Positions 14,828-22,325 of a stretch of DNA of 48,669 nt are shown here, in pieces. Location of the stretch: assembly GCA_026984675.1 (NCBI GenBank), contig JALSRQ010000098.1, forward strand, positions 1 through 48,669, in the 5' to 3' direction. This stretch comes from Thermaceae bacterium. GTDB lineage: Bacteria > Deinococcota > Deinococci > Deinococcales > Marinithermaceae. Position 1 is the first letter of the stretch. The number at the start of each line of letters is the position of its first letter. Below the pieces are notes generated by a model. It saw only the letters and a list, made by a program, of their open reading frames with translations, ran no database searches and had not been told where the DNA came from. Both the position numbers and the translations under genes were made by a program.

Positions 14828-16394
14828 CCAGGGCGCGGTAGATCGCCCAGTCCCGGGCCACCCGGCCGAGGTAGCGGCGGGGTTCGTCGCGGGGCTGGAA
14901 CCGCCAGAAGTCCTCGAAGTTGCGGTAGCGCCTGAGCCCCCGGGCGACGTAACCGGGCCCGCCGTTGTAGGCGATGAGGGCCAGGCGAACGTCGCCGAAC
15001 CGGCGCAGGAGGGCCCCCAGGTAGTAGGCCCCGTAGCGGATCGCCGCCCGGGGGTCCCGGGGGTCGGCGGGGGCCTCCCCCAACCGGGCGGCGACCTCGC
15101 GCCAGGTGGCGTCGGTGAACTGGAGGAGCCCTTGCGCCCCGGTGGGGCTCACCGCCCGGGGGTCGAAGGCGCTCTCGACCCGGATCACCGCGTAGAGGAG
15201 CCAGGGGTCGAGCCCGGCGCGTTGGGCCCGGGCCAAGACCCAGGCCCGCCAGGGGGTGGGGTAGCGGAGCCGGGGCCCGCCGTAGCGGGCGGCCGCGGGG
15301 TAGTCGCCGAGGCGATAGAGGACCCAGGCCCAGGCCCGCGCCTCCGCGCCCCGGGCGGCGGCTGCCCGGTAGCGGGCCTCGCCCCGGGCCCAGTCCCAGC
15401 GCCCGGCCCGGGCCAGCGCCCGCACCACCCGAAGGCCCCGGGGGGCGGGGGGAAGGGGCTTAAAGGAAAGCCGCCCCAGGGGCTTTCCGGCGAGCGCGGC
15501 ATAGCCCCCCCGGAGCGCCCGGTAGGCCCGCTCGACGAGCGCCCCGTCGCCCCGGCGGCGGGCCAGCTGGTAGGCGCGGTAGGCGGCCGCGTCGCCGAGC
15601 TCCCCGGCCCGCCCGGCCAGGCGGAGGTAGAGGGCGACCGCCCGGGCAGGCTCGGCCTTTTCCAAAGCCCCGGCGGCCTCCCACAGCCCCCGGTCGCTGG
15701 CCTTTAGGAAGGCCGCCACCGCCGCCGCCCTCCGCCCCTCGGCGAGGAGGGCCCGGCCCAGCCCCAGGAAGTCCCCGGCCTGCCGGAAGGCGGCCGCCGC
15801 CTGGGGGGAGCGGCCGAGGGCCAAAAGCGCCCGGCCCCGGTCCTCGGGATCCGCCAGCAGGCTGAGCGCCTCCCGGTAGCGCCCCAGGCCCAAAAGCGCG
15901 CGGCCCCGGTCCTCGGGGCGGCGGAGGTAGGGGAGCACCGCCCGGTAGCGGCCGGCCCTGAACAGGGCCTCGATCGCGGCGGCGTTCCCCTCCCGGGCCA
16001 GGCGCACCAGGGCGGCCCGGGCGGCGGGCTCGCCGATCGCCCGCCGGTAGTAGGAAACGGCCAGGTCGGGCGCCCCCAACCGCACCAGAAGCTCCGCCCC
16101 CCAAAGGAGCGCCGGCCGCCCCTCGAAGGCCACCGCCGCCCGCACCCACCGGACCCGTTCGGCGGCCGGAACCCGGGGGTCCTCGGCCAGCGCCCGGGCG
16201 GCCACCACCGCGGCGTAGCCGGGCCGCTCGGCGAGGGCGCGGAGGGCCGCCAGGTCGCCGGCGGCGAGGGCGGCCGCAAGCCGCCCCCAGGGGGCGGGCA
16301 GGGCGGGGGTCGGGGCCGGGCGGGGGCGGAAAACCAGCAGCCAAAGCCCCAAAAGGAACAACACCCAAAGCCCCGCCCCGACGATCCTTCGCAC
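14772..16394 (-). CDS. Membrane-anchored lytic transglycosylase (SLT domain)
   Basis: A 540-residue protein with an N-terminal hydrophobic segment (IVGAGLWVLFLLGLWLLVF), a long Ala/Leu/Arg-rich helical-repeat region like the superhelix of Slt70, and a C-terminal SLT domain. That domain shows AVIRVESAFDPRAVSPTGAQ with catalytic Glu407, GLLQFTDATW and LIAYNGGPGYV. It should cleave peptidoglycan between N-acetylmuramic acid and N-acetylglucosamine, forming 1,6-anhydro ends, during wall growth. The GTG start at 16394 follows a purine-rich GGGGGAAGG. Its 3' end overlaps mnmA by 56 bases. Confidence 0.88.
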   Translation of the reverse strand: MRRIVGAGLWVLFLLGLWLLVFRPRPAPTPALPAPWGRLAAALAAGDLAALRALAERPGYAAVVAARALAEDPRVPAAERVRWVRAAVAFEGRPALLWGAELLVRLGAPDLAVSYYRRAIGEPAARAALVRLAREGNAAAIEALFRAGRYRAVLPYLRRPEDRGRALLGLGRYREALSLLADPEDRGRALLALGRSPQAAAAFRQAGDFLGLGRALLAEGRRAAAVAAFLKASDRGLWEAAGALEKAEPARAVALYLRLAGRAGELGDAAAYRAYQLARRRGDGALVERAYRALRGGYAALAGKPLGRLSFKPLPPAPRGLRVVRALARAGRWDWARGEARYRAAAARGAEARAWAWVLYRLGDYPAAARYGGPRLRYPTPWRAWVLARAQRAGLDPWLLYAVIRVESAFDPRAVSPTGAQGLLQFTDATWREVAARLGEAPADPRDPRAAIRYGAYYLGALLRRFGDVRLALIAYNGGPGYVARGLRRYRNFEDFWRFQPRDEPRRYLGRVARDWAIYRALASRPRREPGFLAGFPSPP

Positions 16395-16410
16395 CCTTCC
16401 CCCACCCTAC

Positions 16411-16439
16411 TGGACAAACCCCGGGGCCGGGATTAGCAT
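16411..16439 (+). promoter_or_regulatory. Promoter of tRNA-Ala
   Basis: TGGACA (16411-16416), 17 bases, TAGCAT (16434-16439), then 16 bases to the mature tRNA 5' end. Spacing is ideal for the housekeeping sigma factor. Confidence 0.65.
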
Positions 16440-16455
16440 GATGAACGCGGCGCGT

Positions 16456-16531
16456 GGGGCCGTGGCGCAGCTGGGAGCGCGCCTGAATCGCACTCAGGAG
16501 GTCAGGGGTTCGAATCCCCTCGGCTCCACCA
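16456..16531 (+). tRNA. tRNA-Ala (anticodon CGC)
   Basis: A complete 76-base cloverleaf including an encoded CCA. The acceptor arms GGGGCCG and CGGCTCC pair with a G3:U70 wobble, the identity element of alanine tRNA. The anticodon stem CCTGA/TCAGG closes the loop ATCGCAC, so the anticodon is CGC and reads GCG codons, which are frequent in this GC-rich genome. The T arm GGTTCGAATCC is canonical. Confidence 0.96.
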
Positions 16532-16534
16532 GCC

Positions 16535-16564
16535 AAAAAGGGGGGCGGCCACCGGCCGCCCCCC
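16535..16564 (-). terminator. Strong terminator of the 16580-17243 gene
   Basis: A perfect 11-base-pair stem, GGGGGGCGGCC (16540-16550) and GGCCGCCCCCC (16554-16564), followed on the minus strand by five T (AAAAA at 16535-16539). It lies between the tRNA and the convergent minus-strand gene and may also end the tRNA transcript. Confidence 0.8.
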
Positions 16565-16579
16565 AGCGCGTTGGTCCGG

Positions 16580-17243
16580 TTACTCGTTCTCACCCAAGAA
16601 GACCCCGTGCCAGGTGTGCACCCAGACCTCGCCGGAGTAGGCGTTGACCGAGAGCATCCCCTCGATCTTCCCACGGCCGAAGTCGAAGGTGTAGTAGCCG
16701 TCGAAGGCCTGCCGTTCGAAGATGCGGCTGCCCGGGAGGTAGCCCTTTAAGAACTCCCGGGCCAGCTTCTCGGCCCCCTCGAGGTCGTAACGCGGCTGGG
16801 CCCCCAGGAAGCGGCCTTGGCCCCGCCACATCATGTTGGGGCCGGGCTCGGGGAAGACCACGCCGGAGTAACGATCCACCAGCACCTCGGCGAGGCCGCG
16901 ACCCTCCTGATCCACGATCTGGGCGTAAGTAGTTCTGGCTAAAGGCCATCACATCCTTGACCTGGGCTCCCGGGGCCACCCGGGCGGCGAAGTCGGCAAA
17001 CCGACGGCGGGCCTCGTCTTCGGAGATGGGGCGGGCGCTGGGGGGGTAGATCCCCATCATCCCGGACATCCCGGGGCCCCCCATCCCCATGCCGGGCCCA
17101 CCCATCATCCCGCCGTAGCCCGGACCGCCGTAGCCGGATCCCGGGCCGCCCATCATCCCCTGACCGAGGGCCACCGCCAACCCCAGCACCAAGACCGCTC
17201 CCGCCAAAAGCCCCGCGTTCTTCCTACCGATTCCCTTCTTCAT
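16580..17243 (-). pseudogene. Met/Gly-rich exported PepSY-like protein, broken by a one-base frameshift
   Basis: The N-terminal frame starts at ATG 17243 after GGAGGTGA, with a signal peptide (AGLLAGAVLVLGLAVALGQG). A Met/Gly/Pro-rich stretch follows with repeats like MMGGPG and GMGMGGPGM, then a domain beginning ISEDEARRRFADFAARV. Near 16927-16928 one extra T on the minus strand (TACTTACG instead of TACTACG) shifts the frame. Skipping it joins FSQNYY to AQIVDQEGRGLAEVLVD, and the other frame runs to GVFLGENE and a stop at 16580. Together the parts give a protein of about 220 residues resembling periplasmic PepSY-like proteins. Upstream it has the CTTTAC box shared by the metal island, and a strong terminator follows. 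Real mutation, sequencing error or programmed shift cannot be told apart here. Confidence 0.72.
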
Positions 17244-17260
17244 CGTTCACCTCCAAGGGT

Positions 17261-17293
17261 AGGATCGGCGCCCCGTGTAAAGTCCGCATAAAG
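17261..17293 (-). promoter_or_regulatory. CTTTAC tandem box and -10 of the Met/Gly-rich protein gene
   Basis: Minus strand: CTTTAT (17293-17288), five bases, CTTTAC (17282-17277), ten bases, GATCCT (17266-17261) as -10. The geometry is identical to the three other boxes of the island. The ribosome site and ATG follow 17 bases later. Confidence 0.65.
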
Positions 17294-17296
17294 GAA

Positions 17297-17322
17297 GCGG
17301 CCCCCGCACCTACGGGGGCCGC
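17297..17322 (-). terminator. Terminator of the DUF302-to-rhodanese operon
   Basis: GCGGCCCCCG (17297-17306), loop CACCTA, CGGGGGCCGC (17313-17322): a perfect ten-base-pair stem followed on the minus strand by TTCCTTTA. It lies 12 bases after the rhodanese stop. Confidence 0.7.
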
Positions 17323-17334
17323 GGTCGGCGGTTG

Positions 17335-17766
17335 CTAGCGCGATCGGTACGCGAGCTTCAAGCCGGCGGCCTGCCAGGCGTTCATGCCCCCGGTGAGGTC
17401 GTAGACCCGGGTGTAGCCAAGGCGCACCAGCGTCGCGGTCGCCACCCGGCTCATCGCCCCGCTCCGGCAGTAGACCACCAGCGGGCTGTCCTTGTCCTTG
17501 GGCAGCTTGGCGGCGAGCTCGGCGACGCGGTCGTAGGGGAGGAAGAGGTCGGTGCCCGGGATCTCGCCGGCGTAGGGCACGTGGACGTTGATCAACAGGA
17601 AGCCCTTCTCCTTCCGAACGAGGAGGGGCAGCAACGTCCGCACGTCGATGGGAACGACGCGGCCGCTCGTCGCGGCGGGCAGGCCCCCGTGACCGGTGTG
17701 GGCCAGCCCCGCCCCCGAAAACGCGGTCAGAAAGGCGGCCAGGGCGAAGACGGCAAGCCCCCTCAT
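17335..17766 (-). CDS. Exported rhodanese-domain protein
   Basis: A 143-residue protein with a signal peptide (MRGLAVFALAAFLTAFSGAG) and one rhodanese domain. The active-site loop is VVYCRSGAMSRVA with the catalytic Cys; IDVRTLLPLL and YDLTGGMNAWQAAG are the usual flanks. Rhodaneses carry sulfur as a persulfide; this one should act outside the cytoplasmic membrane. HTGHGG just after the signal peptide could be a weak metal site. It is the last gene of the DUF302-SHOCT-PspA operon; its ATG overlaps the pspA stop (ATGA). A link to metal or redox stress is inferred from context. Confidence 0.85.
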   Translation of the reverse strand: MRGLAVFALAAFLTAFSGAGLAHTGHGGLPAATSGRVVPIDVRTLLPLLVRKEKGFLLINVHVPYAGEIPGTDLFLPYDRVAELAAKLPKDKDSPLVVYCRSGAMSRVATATLVRLGYTRVYDLTGGMNAWQAAGLKLAYRSR

Positions 17767-18428
17767 CCTTCGACCTCCTCCCCCTTCAACCGGGCCAACT
17801 CGGCCTCGAGCGCCTCCTCCTCGCCGAGCTCGGCGAAGGCCTCCGAGAGGCCCTCCTCGGCGTCCAGGGCGGCCATCGCCTGATGCCGGTCGGCCATCGC
17901 CTCGATCCGCTCGGCCATCGCGTCGAACGCTTCGGCGGCCGGGTGGGCGTCGGTGCGGGACCTTAGCCGGCGCACCGACTCGGCGGCTTGGTAGGTTCGC
18001 CGCCTGGCCAAAAGAACCCGCTTCTTGGCCTCGGCCTCGGCGATCTTGGCCCTCAGGGCCTCGAGCTGGGTCTTGAGCCGCTCCGAGGTGACGCGCTCCT
18101 CCTTTAGCTGGCGGTCGAGCTCCTCGGCCAGGGCCTCGGCCCGACGGGCCTTCCTAAGGGCTTCCCGGGCCAGGTCGTCGCGGTCGGCCTTCACCGCCTC
18201 GCGGGCCCGCACCCGCCAGGTCTCGGCCATGGCGCGGTAGGCCCGCACCTCCCGGGCAAGCCGCGCCTCTTCAGCAAGGACGGCGGCGACCTCCTCCTTG
18301 GCCTCGCGGTAGGCCGCCTTCATGTCCAAAAGGGCCTGGTTGAGGATCTTCTCGGGGTCCTCGACCCGTGCGATCAGGTCGTTCAAGTTGGCGCGCAAAA
18401 GGCGCCCAATCCGGTCCAAAAGGGTCAT
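17763..18428 (-). CDS. pspA: PspA/IM30 (ESCRT-III-like) membrane-stress protein
   Basis: A 221-residue, almost wholly alpha-helical protein. It begins with the amphipathic helix LLDRIGRLLRANLNDLIARV and EDPEKILNQALLDM, the hallmark of PspA/Vipp1. Long charged coiled-coil helices follow (EEARLAREVRAYRAMAETW). Family members polymerise on the inner face of the cytoplasmic membrane to limit proton leak under envelope stress. Here it sits in an operon with SHOCT proteins, DUF302 and rhodanese inside a metal-resistance island, without pspF, pspB or pspC. It overlaps both neighbours by four bases. Confidence 0.9.
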   Translation of the reverse strand: MTLLDRIGRLLRANLNDLIARVEDPEKILNQALLDMKAAYREAKEEVAAVLAEEARLAREVRAYRAMAETWRVRAREAVKADRDDLAREALRKARRAEALAEELDRQLKEERVTSERLKTQLEALRAKIAEAEAKKRVLLARRRTYQAAESVRRLRSRTDAHPAAEAFDAMAERIEAMADRHQAMAALDAEEGLSEAFAELGEEEALEAELARLKGEEVEG

Positions 18429-18913
18429 CGTCCGCCTCCTTCCAAGCGGGCCACCCGGGCGGCGGCGGCCTCGGCCTCGAGGCTCGCCACCAGCGCCTCC
18501 AGCTTCAAAAGCGCCCGCTCGCTGCTCCGGAGGGCCTTCTCGGTGTTCCTAAGGGCGTCCTCCAGGGCGAGTTTCTCCTCGAACCGCTCGTGGGCTTCGA
18601 GCCCGAGCTCGTCCAGGGCGGCGGCGGTGCCCTCCTCGAGAACCGCCAGCCGGGCCTTGAGCCGGCCCCGCTCCTCCCGGAGCGAGGAAACCCGGTTCCT
18701 AAGGTTCACCAGCTCCTTCCGGGCGGCCTCGAGCTCGGAAGCGAGCCCCGGCTCGCCGGCCGGCGGGGAAACGAGCCGTCCCTTGGCGGCCAGGTAGGCC
18801 TCCCGGTCGAGCTCCCCCCGGGCGTACTGGAGGTCGATGGGGTCCCGGCGGATCGCCGGCACCCGTTCCTCCCTTTCCTCGCGATGACGACGGCTTCCGT
18901 GACCGCAACCCAT
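18425..18913 (-). CDS. SHOCT-like coiled-coil protein
   Basis: A 162-residue protein. The N-terminal 20 residues are short and charged (MGCGHGSRRHREEREER). A SHOCT-like motif follows near residues 24-48 (DLQYARGELDREAYLAAKGR), resembling the motifs of the proteins at 18916 and 24093. The rest, about residues 58-155, is a continuous coiled coil (ELEAARKELVNLRNRVSSL and onwards). No membrane helix is seen, unlike the other two SHOCT proteins. It may interact with PspA, whose gene overlaps it by four bases. GGAGGG precedes the ATG. Confidence 0.72.
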   Translation of the reverse strand: MGCGHGSRRHREEREERVPAIRRDPIDLQYARGELDREAYLAAKGRLVSPPAGEPGLASELEAARKELVNLRNRVSSLREERGRLKARLAVLEEGTAAALDELGLEAHERFEEKLALEDALRNTEKALRSSERALLKLEALVASLEAEAAAARVARLEGGGR

Positions 18914-18915
18914 GA

Positions 18916-19128
18916 TCAGCCCTCCAGGTCCTGAATCAACCGGCGGTAGGTCTCGCGGTCGATCTCGCCCCGGGCGTAGCGCTCGCGGGCGGCCTCCACC
19001 GCGCTGCGGTCGCCGTTTTGGGAGCGGCCCGAGGGACGCTCGGGCCCCCGCAAGAGGTAGCCAAAGAGCACGACCGGCACCAGCAGCAAGAGGATCATCC
19101 AGAAGAACCCAAACCCCATGAACCCCAT
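18916..19128 (-). CDS. Small membrane SHOCT-domain protein
   Basis: A 70-residue protein with one N-terminal membrane helix (FFWMILLLLVPVVLFGYLL), a polar linker and a C-terminal SHOCT motif (RERYARGEIDRETYRRL). SHOCT motifs are short helix pairs found at the ends of small membrane proteins, thought to act in oligomer formation or regulation. The ATG at 19128 overlaps the DUF302 stop by one base (TGATG); GTG 19131 is an alternative. The SHOCT part is nearly identical to that of the protein at 24093, suggesting duplication. Confidence 0.8.
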   Translation of the reverse strand: MGFMGFGFFWMILLLLVPVVLFGYLLRGPERPSGRSQNGDRSAVEAARERYARGEIDRETYRRLIQDLEG

Positions 19129-19520
19129 CACGCGAACCCCTCCAATCGTCCTATTGCCCGCTCCAGCCGTTCCCGTACCGCCCCGGCGAGCTCGGGGTCG
19201 GGCCGCTCGGTGGCCCCCGCCAGGGCCACCGCGGGATCCTGGTAAAGCACCGCCACCCGGCCCTCCCCCTCGTCCCGCACCACCAGCGCACACGGAAGCA
19301 CGACCCCCACATCGGGATGGCGCTTCAACGCCTCCTCGGCCAGGGCCGGATGGCATACTCCGAGCCGCACATAGGCCGGCATCTCGACGTTCCGCTTTTC
19401 CTTGAGCACCTGGTGAAGCGCCACCCGGGTCAAAAGACCGAACCCCTCGTCCTTGAGCGCCGCCAGGAGTCGGGTTTCGACCTCCTCGGGGATGCCCGCC
19501 AGGTAGGTTTTGTGAACCAT
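19128..19520 (-). CDS. DUF302 protein
   Basis: A 130-residue protein of the DUF302 family, recognised by EEVETRLLAALKDEGFGLLTR, the central VCHPALAEEALKRHPDVGVV and LPCALVVRD. Conserved Cys and His residues sit in VCHP and LPC. There is no signal peptide, so it is probably cytoplasmic. DUF302 proteins often lie near copper or sulfur-stress genes, but their biochemical role is not firmly known. It is the first gene of the five-gene operon, with a CTTTAC box and -10 upstream and GGAGGTGG before the ATG. Confidence 0.85.
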   Translation of the reverse strand: MVHKTYLAGIPEEVETRLLAALKDEGFGLLTRVALHQVLKEKRNVEMPAYVRLGVCHPALAEEALKRHPDVGVVLPCALVVRDEGEGRVAVLYQDPAVALAGATERPDPELAGAVRERLERAIGRLEGFA

Positions 19521-19537
19521 GTTCCACCTCCGTCCTT

Positions 19538-19570
19538 AGGAAACCGGGGTTCGGTAAAGTTCCCGTAAAG
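19538..19570 (-). promoter_or_regulatory. CTTTAC tandem box and -10 of the DUF302-to-rhodanese operon
   Basis: Minus strand: CTTTAC (19570-19565), GGGAA, CTTTAC (19559-19554), ten bases, TTTCCT (19543-19538) as -10, then 17 bases with GGAGGTGG to the ATG. Confidence 0.65.
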
Positions 19571-19574
19571 CCCC

Positions 19575-21677
19575 CTAGGCCAGCCGGACCCGACGGAGGA
19601 GCATCGCGTTGACCGCCACGATGACGGTGGAGAGGCTCATGAAGAGCGCCCCCACCGCCGGATTCAGCACGATCCCCAGGGGGTAGGCCACCCCCGCCGC
19701 CAGGGGAATCGCCACCACGTTGTAGCCGCTGGCCCAGAGAAGGTTCTGCACCATCTTGGCGTAGGTCGCCCGGGCCAACTTGAGCGCCCGGACCACGTCG
19801 AGGGGGTCGTTCTCGACGAGGACCAGGTCCGCCGACTCGATGGCCACGTGGGTGCCGGCCCCGATCGCGATCCCAAGGTCGGCCTCGACCAGGGCGGGGG
19901 CGTCGTTGATGCCGTCGCCCACGAAGGCCACCCGCCCGCGCCCGGCCAACTCCCGCTTGAGCTCGGCGACGATCCTCGCCTTATCGGCGGGGAGCACGCG
20001 GGCGAAGTACCGGCGGATGCCGAGCTCGGGGGCCACCGTGCGGGCCACCGCCTCGGCGTCCCCGGTCACCATCACCGGCTCGATCCCCATGGCGAGCAGC
20101 CGGCGCACCGCGGCCCGGGCGCTCTCCCGCACCCGGTCGGCCAGCGAGAGGAGGCCCAAGACGCGCCCTTCCTCGAAGAGCAAAACGGCGCTCTCTCCCC
20201 GGGACTCCGTCTCCTTGAGGGCCGATGCCAGCTCCCCCGGCTCCAGCCCGAAATCGGCAAGCCACTCGGGACGGCCCAGGTAGATCCGCCGGTCCTCGAC
20301 CTCGCCGACCACGCCCTGGCCCGGAACCGCCCTGGCCTCCTTGACCTCGGGAAGCTCAAGCCCTCGTTCGCGGGCGGCCTCGACGATCGCCTCGGCCAGG
20401 GGGTGGCTGCTGGCGGCCTCGAGGGCGGCCGCCAAGCGGAGCACTTCCTCTTCCGAAAGCCCGGCACCGACCACCCGGCGCACCGCGAACCGCCCCTCGG
20501 TCAGGGTTCCGGTCTTGTCGAAGGCCACCGCCCGCACGTTCCAGGCCCGTTCAAAGGCCTCCCGGTTCCGGACCAGAATGCCGTTTCGGGCCGCGATCGC
20601 GGTGGCGTTGGTGGTCACCAGGGGAATGGCAAGCCCCAGGGCGTGGGGGCAGGCGATCACCAGGGTGGTCACCGCCAGCGCCAAGGCAAAGTTGAACCCC
20701 TGGCCGAGCGCCAGCCAGACCCCAAAGGCCATCGTCCCCGCCGCCACCGCCACGAAAAACAGCCAGCCGGCGGCGCGGTCGGCCAGGGCCTGGAACCGGC
20801 TCCGGGCCGCCTGGGCCTCCTTCACCAGCCGCACGATCTGGGAAAGCGTGGTGGCCTCGCCGGTGCGAAGCACCCGGACCTTGAGCACCCCCTCGTGGTT
20901 GATCGAACCGGCCACCACCTCGTCGCCCGGCTTCTTGGTCACCGGCTTGGACTCGCCGGTGAGAAAAGCCTCGTTTACGCTGCTGGTCCCCTCGACCACC
21001 TCGCCGTCAGCGGGGACCTGCTCCCCGGGCAGCACCAGGATGAGGTCGCCCTCCTTGAGTTCGCTGGCCGGCACGTCCTTGGCCTCGCCGTTTTCCAGGC
21101 GATGGGCCACCCGGGGCAAAAGCTCGGCCAGGGCCTCCAGGGCCCGGCCGGCCTGCTGCACGCTGGTCATCTCCAGCCAGTGGCCCAGGAGCATCACGTC
21201 GATCAGGGTGGCGAGCTCCCAGTAAAAGGGCCGCCCCGGGAACCCCAACGAGACCGCCAGGCTGTAGAGGTAGGCCACCGAGATCGCCAGCGCGATCAGG
21301 CTCATCATCCCGGGCCGGCGGATCCGGAACTCACGAAGGGCGCCCACCAGGAAGGGCTTGCCCCCATAGAAGTAGAGCACCGTGCCCAGCACCGGCCCCA
21401 CCCACGCGGTCCCGGGGGCCTGGTAGGCGCGGTAGCCGAGCCAGGACTGGAGCTGGGTGGAGAAGTAAAGGACGGGAACGGTGAGCAAAACGCTCACCCA
21501 AAACCGACGCAAGAAGTCCTTGGGGTCGTGGCCCTCGTGCTTATCGTGGCCCTCGTGACCCCCGTGACCTCCATGGCCCTCGTGACCCCGGTGGCCCGAA
21601 TCCTGCCCCGAAGGAGGATGCGGTGGGTGGGTGGCTCCTTCCATGCCGTGCCGGTGGTGTTCGTGTTCGTTTTTCAT
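19575..21677 (-). CDS. copB: CopB-type P1B heavy-metal ATPase (CPH motif, His-rich N-terminus)
   Basis: A 700-residue P-type ATPase expected to pump copper (or silver) out of the cytoplasm. The first 52 residues are very rich in His and Gly (for example GHEGHGGHGGHEGH), a cytosolic metal-binding tail; no CxxC metal-binding domain is present. The transport motif is C343-P344-H345, which marks the CopB subgroup (P1B-3), rather than the CPC of CopA. The catalytic Asp is D387 in DKTGTLTEG. TGES and GDGINDAP are intact, and about eight membrane helices are seen. It is three bases downstream of the DUF3105 gene in an operon led by a CTTTAC box. Confidence 0.93.
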   Translation of the reverse strand: MKNEHEHHRHGMEGATHPPHPPSGQDSGHRGHEGHGGHGGHEGHDKHEGHDPKDFLRRFWVSVLLTVPVLYFSTQLQSWLGYRAYQAPGTAWVGPVLGTVLYFYGGKPFLVGALREFRIRRPGMMSLIALAISVAYLYSLAVSLGFPGRPFYWELATLIDVMLLGHWLEMTSVQQAGRALEALAELLPRVAHRLENGEAKDVPASELKEGDLILVLPGEQVPADGEVVEGTSSVNEAFLTGESKPVTKKPGDEVVAGSINHEGVLKVRVLRTGEATTLSQIVRLVKEAQAARSRFQALADRAAGWLFFVAVAAGTMAFGVWLALGQGFNFALALAVTTLVIACPHALGLAIPLVTTNATAIAARNGILVRNREAFERAWNVRAVAFDKTGTLTEGRFAVRRVVGAGLSEEEVLRLAAALEAASSHPLAEAIVEAARERGLELPEVKEARAVPGQGVVGEVEDRRIYLGRPEWLADFGLEPGELASALKETESRGESAVLLFEEGRVLGLLSLADRVRESARAAVRRLLAMGIEPVMVTGDAEAVARTVAPELGIRRYFARVLPADKARIVAELKRELAGRGRVAFVGDGINDAPALVEADLGIAIGAGTHVAIESADLVLVENDPLDVVRALKLARATYAKMVQNLLWASGYNVVAIPLAAGVAYPLGIVLNPAVGALFMSLSTVIVAVNAMLLRRVRLA

Positions 21678-21680
21678 CGC

Positions 21681-22286
21681 TTACCTCACCTTCCGTTCGG
21701 GGCCGCGCCCCCGGAAACGATCGATGAACGCGGCCGCCAGCTCGGCGTCGAAGGGCGCCAGGTCGAGCCGCTGTCCCCAGGCGGTCAGCACCACCTTGGA
21801 ACCCAGCCCGGCCAGCGGCACCGCCACGACTCCCTGGAAAGGAACCTCGAAAAGCCGCGCCCAGCGCTTGAGGGTGGCGATCGCCCGGGGGCCCGGACGG
21901 TCGTAGTAGACCACCACCTCGCCGTGCTCCAGGCTATGGACCAGCTGGGTAAAGGAGGGACGCTCGCGGTAGAAGCCGGGACCTACGTCGAGGGGGCTGT
22001 GGGGCCCCGAGGTCGGGGGGAGGGAGGCGTAGCGGATCTCCCTTCCCAGCGGGAGGTGGCTTCGGTCGGTGAGGGCGGGTGCCTCGGTGTCGGGCAGGCG
22101 GGGCGCCCCGGCCCGGGCGAGCGCCTGGAAGGCCGACGCCTCGCCGCCGGTGCGGACCTTCCAAAGACCGTAGCCGCCGAGGAGCGCCAGGGCCAAAATC
22201 CAGGGAAGGTAGCGCCGGGGGGCCGGGGCCCTCCCGGCGCCCCGGTTCGGAAAACCGCGGGTGCGGGGATCGGGTTTCGGACGCAT
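21681..22286 (-). CDS. DUF3105 membrane-anchored protein
   Basis: A 201-residue protein. A basic, Pro/Arg-rich N-terminus is followed by one membrane helix (YLPWILALALLGGYGLW). The extracytoplasmic DUF3105 domain contains YASLPPTSGPHSPLDVG and LVHSLEHGEVVVYYD. The conserved His residues in these two segments could bind a metal. Function is unknown. It leads the operon with the CopB ATPase, three bases downstream, so a role in handling exported metal is plausible. The ATG is six bases after the TAGCCT -10 box, making this the one leaderless unit of the island. Confidence 0.82.
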   Translation of the reverse strand: MRPKPDPRTRGFPNRGAGRAPAPRRYLPWILALALLGGYGLWKVRTGGEASAFQALARAGAPRLPDTEAPALTDRSHLPLGREIRYASLPPTSGPHSPLDVGPGFYRERPSFTQLVHSLEHGEVVVYYDRPGPRAIATLKRWARLFEVPFQGVVAVPLAGLGSKVVLTAWGQRLDLAPFDAELAAAFIDRFRGRGPERKVR

Positions 22287-22292
22287 GCCGCC

Positions 22293-22325
22293 AGGCTAGA
22301 GGCGGCCTGTAAAGCTCAGGTAAAG
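22293..22325 (-). promoter_or_regulatory. CTTTAC tandem box and -10 of the DUF3105-copB operon
   Basis: Minus strand: CTTTAC (22325-22320), CTGAG, CTTTAC (22314-22309), ten bases, TAGCCT (22298-22293) as -10, six bases to ATG 22286. The distal repeat overlaps the last codons of the kinase gene. Confidence 0.7.

Noticed and set aside
17035-17165. Short GGN-rich repeats as a possible CRISPR or structural repeat
   Set aside because: They encode the Met/Gly/Pro-rich part of the exported protein; there are no regular spacers.
21500-21660. Tandem repeat of Gly-His codons read as a DNA repeat array
   Set aside because: It is the coding sequence of the His-rich N-terminus of the CopB ATPase, not an independent repeat element.
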